Positions 61,655-64,000 of a DNA stretch of 64,000 nt are shown piece after piece. Below the pieces are notes generated by a model. It saw only the letters and a list, made by a program, of their open reading frames with translations, had not been told where the DNA came from and did no database searches. The stretch lies in contig CANMSH010000001.1 in NCBI GenBank assembly GCA_947500525.1, forward strand, positions 124,001 through 188,000, given 5' to 3'. Position numbers and translations under genes: made by a program. This stretch comes from an uncultured Flavobacteriaceae bacterium. GTDB taxonomy: Bacteria > Bacteroidota > Bacteroidia > Flavobacteriales > Flavobacteriaceae. Positions within the stretch are counted from its first letter, which is position 1. Every line of letters starts with the position of its first letter.

Positions 61655-62059
61655 TTAATCTATCGTTGGTTTTTTTCTTGATCCTTTTTTTTCTGAAAGT
61701 TTCTTTTTAGAAGTAAGCCTTTTTTGAATAGCACTTTTAGAAGGTTTTGTTTTCTTTCTCTTTTTAGGAACTAACAAGGCTTTCTTAATTATTTCTACAA
61801 ACCTATCGATAACAATTTCTTTATTTCTATGCTGACTTCTACTTTCATCACAGTGCAAGATTAATACTTTTTCCTTGGTCAATTTTGTTGCTAAGTTTTT
61901 AGAAAGTAGTTCTTTTTGATCATCCTTAAAAAAAACCGAGTGCAGCAAGTCAAAGGTGAGTTCAACTTTAGAGGCTACCTTATTTACATGTTGCCCACCG
62001 GGACCAGAGCTTCTAATGGCCTTAAATTTTAATTCTTTAATGAGGTTTTCTGTATTCAC
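61655..62059 (-). CDS. arfB: Ribosome rescue hydrolase ArfB
   Basis: 134 residues: a single release-factor domain 3 with the catalytic GGQ (residues 21-23, SSGPGGQHVNKVASKVEL) and a basic tail of about 35 residues rich in Lys, Arg and Ser (KRKKTKPSKSAIQKRLTSKKK) that enters the empty mRNA channel of stalled ribosomes. It lacks the stop-codon-reading domain of RF1/RF2, as expected for ArfB/YaeJ. It follows the NadR-like kinase gene with no gap and is the last gene of that operon. Confidence 0.93.
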   Translation of the reverse strand: MNTENLIKELKFKAIRSSGPGGQHVNKVASKVELTFDLLHSVFFKDDQKELLSKNLATKLTKEKVLILHCDESRSQHRNKEIVIDRFVEIIKKALLVPKKRKKTKPSKSAIQKRLTSKKKLSEKKGSRKKPTID

Positions 62060-62716
62060 CTAGAGCGTAAAATCATTATTAGAATCACTTGCTTGATGTA
62101 AAAAATCCATATCAACATCTGTTAAAGTATCTGAAAAACTATCTAAGTTTTTCCGTTCGTTTAAGAGTTTATCGATAGCATTTGACGCTTCTTTTAATCT
62201 CTTTTGTTTGTTACCTTTTAATAAAATATAAGGCCTTTTGTATTTTTTTAGTGCATTTTCAAAAGCCCTAAACATTTCTAAACGCTGTTCAGGTCTGTCG
62301 CGCAAATCATCGGCCTCCCAAGGTGTATCTATATATGTCAATAAATACAAATCATACTGATTTTCTAAGGCTGCTTCATCTAAATATTGATCTACATGAC
62401 CACCATAGTATTCTTCAGAATAGACTTTGGTTTCAAGCAAATCCGTATCACAAATTAGAAGTTTATCTGCTTTTTTTGCTAGTTCATTTTCCAATTTCAT
62501 TTGTCCAATTGCAATCGGAATAAGGTCCGAATTTTCACATGTTTTACGTTCGTTATTCCATTTTTCTTGCAAATATTCTCGGGCATATTCGGGTGCCCAA
62601 ACTGTATTGTAATGACGTGCCAATTGAGTAGAAAGTGTTGTTTTACCTGTAGATTCAGGTCCAAATAACACAACTTTTATAATGTTTGCAGATTTTTGTT
62701 TAAGCTTTTTCTCCAT
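62060..62716 (-). CDS. NadR-like nucleoside/vitamin kinase
   Basis: 218 residues. Walker A GPESTGKTTLS (about 19-29), then HYNTVWAPEYAREYLQEKW, ICDTDLLETKVYSEEYYG and YLLTYIDTPWEADDLRDRPEQR, the pattern of the ribosylnicotinamide kinase domain of NadR, without the adenylyltransferase domain. It overlaps the PnuC-type gene by 40 bp, so transporter and kinase form a trapping pair. Substrate could be nicotinamide riboside or thiamine; the nearby thiamine-binding-type protein favours thiamine, but this is inference. Confidence 0.82.
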   Translation of the reverse strand: MEKKLKQKSANIIKVVLFGPESTGKTTLSTQLARHYNTVWAPEYAREYLQEKWNNERKTCENSDLIPIAIGQMKLENELAKKADKLLICDTDLLETKVYSEEYYGGHVDQYLDEAALENQYDLYLLTYIDTPWEADDLRDRPEQRLEMFRAFENALKKYKRPYILLKGNKQKRLKEASNAIDKLLNERKNLDSFSDTLTDVDMDFLHQASDSNNDFTL

Positions 62717-63387
62717 TGTTTATATCCTAAATATGCAATCACTAATAATACAATAAATTGTATTCCAGTGAATCCCAATCCCTTTACAAAATATAGCGGT
62801 ATTGCAACTATATTACCAGCGATCCATAATATCCAATGTTCTATTTTCTTTAGGGCCATTAACCACATGGCGGCAAAAAATATTCCTGTTGTAAAGGTAT
62901 CAAGAAATGGTGTTACTTTTTTGAAGTTTTCTAAACTTCCCGAGGTCATATTAACTAAAGTATAGTTTACACTTTCTAAAAATCCTAAATCATTAGGCAT
63001 AACATCATAATAGCGATAAACAACGATGACAAAGATTGAAGTGAACACAAAAATTCCAAATGCCTTTAATTTATCACTATTATTAGTTCTAGAAATTGGG
63101 ATGTGGTTCTTCTTATCGTCAATCACTTTACTCCACATGTACCAACCAAATATACTCATAAGTGTGTAGTATATATTTATTATAAAATCACCATATAACA
63201 CAAATTTATAACAGATATAGATGTAGATTACTGTACTAATAATTCCTAAAGGATATACCAAAATGTTTTCTTTTTTCCCGAACCAAACACCAACTACGCC
63301 AAAAAGCATGGCGGTAAACTCAAGAATGATGTCTAAGGTTTCGGCTTCCTTATAAGGAGCTATAAAAAACTCAAAAATCTGGTTCAT
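62677..63387 (-). CDS. PnuC-family vitamin transporter (PnuT-like candidate)
   Basis: 236 residues with about seven hydrophobic helices and the PnuC features WFGKKENILVYPLGIISTVIYIYICYKFVLYGDFIINIYYTLMSIFGWYMW and DTFTTGIFFAAMWLMALKKIEHWILWIAGNIVAIPLYFVKG. PnuC proteins facilitate uptake of nicotinamide riboside; PnuT members carry thiamine. Between a thiamine-binding-type protein gene (17-bp overlap) and a kinase gene (40-bp overlap), and near the TPP-controlled receptor, it is probably a thiamine carrier. Confidence 0.88.
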   Translation of the reverse strand: MNQIFEFFIAPYKEAETLDIILEFTAMLFGVVGVWFGKKENILVYPLGIISTVIYIYICYKFVLYGDFIINIYYTLMSIFGWYMWSKVIDDKKNHIPISRTNNSDKLKAFGIFVFTSIFVIVVYRYYDVMPNDLGFLESVNYTLVNMTSGSLENFKKVTPFLDTFTTGIFFAAMWLMALKKIEHWILWIAGNIVAIPLYFVKGLGFTGIQFIVLLVIAYLGYKQWRKSLNKNLQTL

Positions 63388-63631
63388 AAGTACTTCTATC
63401 TGTTTTTACAATTTTGAGTAATATCAATCCATTTTCTATAAGACTTAATGCCTCCTTTATCTCTTTTGTCAACAATTGCATCACAACATTATAGTCACCA
63501 TATACCTGCGTACTTAATGGGTTTTCTAGTACTGTCAATCCAGAAGCTCGCAACTTTTTTATAAAATTTACGATTGGTTCTTCAAACTCATTTTGAAGAG
63601 GGGTCAATGTTAGTTCAACTGATATATTCAT
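63371..63631 (-). CDS. Thiamine-binding-type protein (MTH1187/YkoF-like)
   Basis: 86 residues, one ferredoxin-like domain: ISVELTLTPLQNEFEEPIVNFIKKLRASGLTVLENPLSTQVYGDYNVVMQLLTKEIKEAL. It matches the short family formerly called DUF77/MTH1187, related to the thiamine-binding YkoF domain. It may bind thiamine or its pyrimidine in the cytosol. It begins directly after the pcrB stop codon and overlaps the transporter gene, so it is expressed with both. Confidence 0.85.
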   Translation of the reverse strand: MNISVELTLTPLQNEFEEPIVNFIKKLRASGLTVLENPLSTQVYGDYNVVMQLLTKEIKEALSLIENGLILLKIVKTDRSTYEPDF

Positions 63632-64000
63632 TTATTCTTTTTTTAACTGATTAAAAAAGTGAGGATCTTTTTCGAAAGCTGTTCCAATAACAACCAAATC
63701 GGCTCCCGCTTCATAAACATGTTCTAGATCTTTTTTTGTTCGAATTCCTCCTCCTACGATTAAAGGAATGGACAAATTCTCTTTTACCCGTTCAATAATC
63801 TCAGAGGAGACAATTTTTGAAGCTCCAGATCCTGCTTCTAAGTAAATTAATTTCTTACCCGAATATTCGCCAGCCAATGCTGTATTAATAATTAACTCAA
63901 TGTTGTCTTGGCAGATGGGTTTTGTATTGCTCACGCGTTGTACTGCTGTTTCAACCCCACCGTCTATCAAGATATAACCTGTTGGAATAATTTCTAAACT
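63632..64000 (-). CDS. pcrB: Geranylgeranylglyceryl/heptaprenylglyceryl phosphate synthase, C-terminal part
   Basis: The frame runs without a start to the window end, so the gene is cut; 122 residues are visible. The first visible residues EIIPTGYILIDGGVETAVQ, then LIYLEAGSGASKIVSSEII and IPLIVGGGIRTKKDLEHVYEAGADLVVIGTAFE are the phosphate-binding half of the PcrB/GGGPS TIM barrel. These enzymes join a polyprenyl diphosphate to glycerol-1-phosphate, a step best known from archaeal lipids and documented for Bacteroidota members. The ATG of the thiamine-binding-type gene follows directly. Confidence 0.9.
   Translation of the reverse strand, partial: SLEIIPTGYILIDGGVETAVQRVSNTKPICQDNIELIINTALAGEYSGKKLIYLEAGSGASKIVSSEIIERVKENLSIPLIVGGGIRTKKDLEHVYEAGADLVVIGTAFEKDPHFFNQLKKE

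Noticed and set aside
1..64000. CRISPR array, tRNA/rRNA genes, insertion sequences or prophage
   Set aside because: No regularly spaced repeats, no tRNA-like T-loop/acceptor arrangement and no transposase, integrase or phage genes were seen; the GAACC match at 61.5 kb belongs to the riboswitch.

Overview
The window is a gene-dense, AT-rich chromosomal segment (about one third G+C by eye) from a member of the Bacteroidota, almost certainly family Flavobacteriaceae. The reasons are lineage-type architectures (membrane-bound and TPR-fused AraC regulators, TlpA lipoproteins with an N-terminal extension, a DAHP synthase fused to chorismate mutase, TonB-dependent receptors, paired small DUF-type membrane proteins), frequent TTG/GTG starts, absence of strong Shine-Dalgarno sequences, and several promoters of the Bacteroidota type (TTG, 17-23 nt spacer, TAnnTTTG). 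I see no tRNA, rRNA, IS element, prophage or CRISPR array, and no gene-free stretch longer than 300 bases. It reads as core chromosome.

Layout. 1-5.4 kb: end of a cut gene, a small lipoprotein, a glycine-rich small protein, aminopeptidase P, then three secreted proteins (NTF2-like, YceI-like, unknown) downstream of a membrane-bound AraC regulator. 5.5-7.9 kb: a compact redox operon (thioredoxin, a 30-residue CxxC protein, AhpD-like protein, degenerate cupredoxin) next to an AraC regulator, with a 21-bp-spaced direct repeat in between. 8.1-13.3 kb: GntP-family permease, RidA, D-serine dehydratase/D-threonine aldolase-type enzyme and M19 dipeptidase, best read as D-amino-acid uptake and breakdown, facing mannonate dehydratase. 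13.4-25.4 kb: membrane protein, HisKA_2 kinase, BrnQ, hydrolase, TlpA protein, ThiL, two surface lipoproteins with repeats, phosphoesterase, DjlA-like protein, bacilliredoxin. 25.4-33.5 kb: HD hydrolase, an unusual dimethylformamidase-beta-like protein with a membrane hairpin, a TraB/small-membrane-protein cluster, and an operon of kinase, crotonase and TPR-AraC regulator.

33.7-39.8 kb is the most striking part. Three tandem prephenate dehydratase genes are followed by aminotransferase, prephenate dehydrogenase and DAHP synthase-chorismate mutase. In front of the third copy lies a complete transcription attenuator: promoter, a 27-codon leader peptide with eight consecutive Tyr/Phe codons, an antiterminator arm inside the leader and a strong terminator ending 11 nt before the start codon. 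It would tie the whole Phe/Tyr branch to charged tRNA-Phe/tRNA-Tyr supply, while copies 1 and 2 lie outside this control.

39.8-49.4 kb: sugar transferases, BON-LysM protein, Upp, two DUF membrane proteins, TrmB, LysE-type exporter, alkyltransferase-like protein, a 2OG oxygenase and FtsE. 49.5-56.8 kb: kelch/TlpA lipoprotein pair and a giant TPR protein paired with an outer-membrane barrel. 57-64 kb: kinase, RfbB, a TonB receptor under a TPP riboswitch, and an operon with ArfB, NadR-like kinase, PnuC/PnuT-type transporter, thiamine-binding-type protein and PcrB (cut by the window edge). With ThiL at 19-20 kb, this points to active thiamine scavenging.
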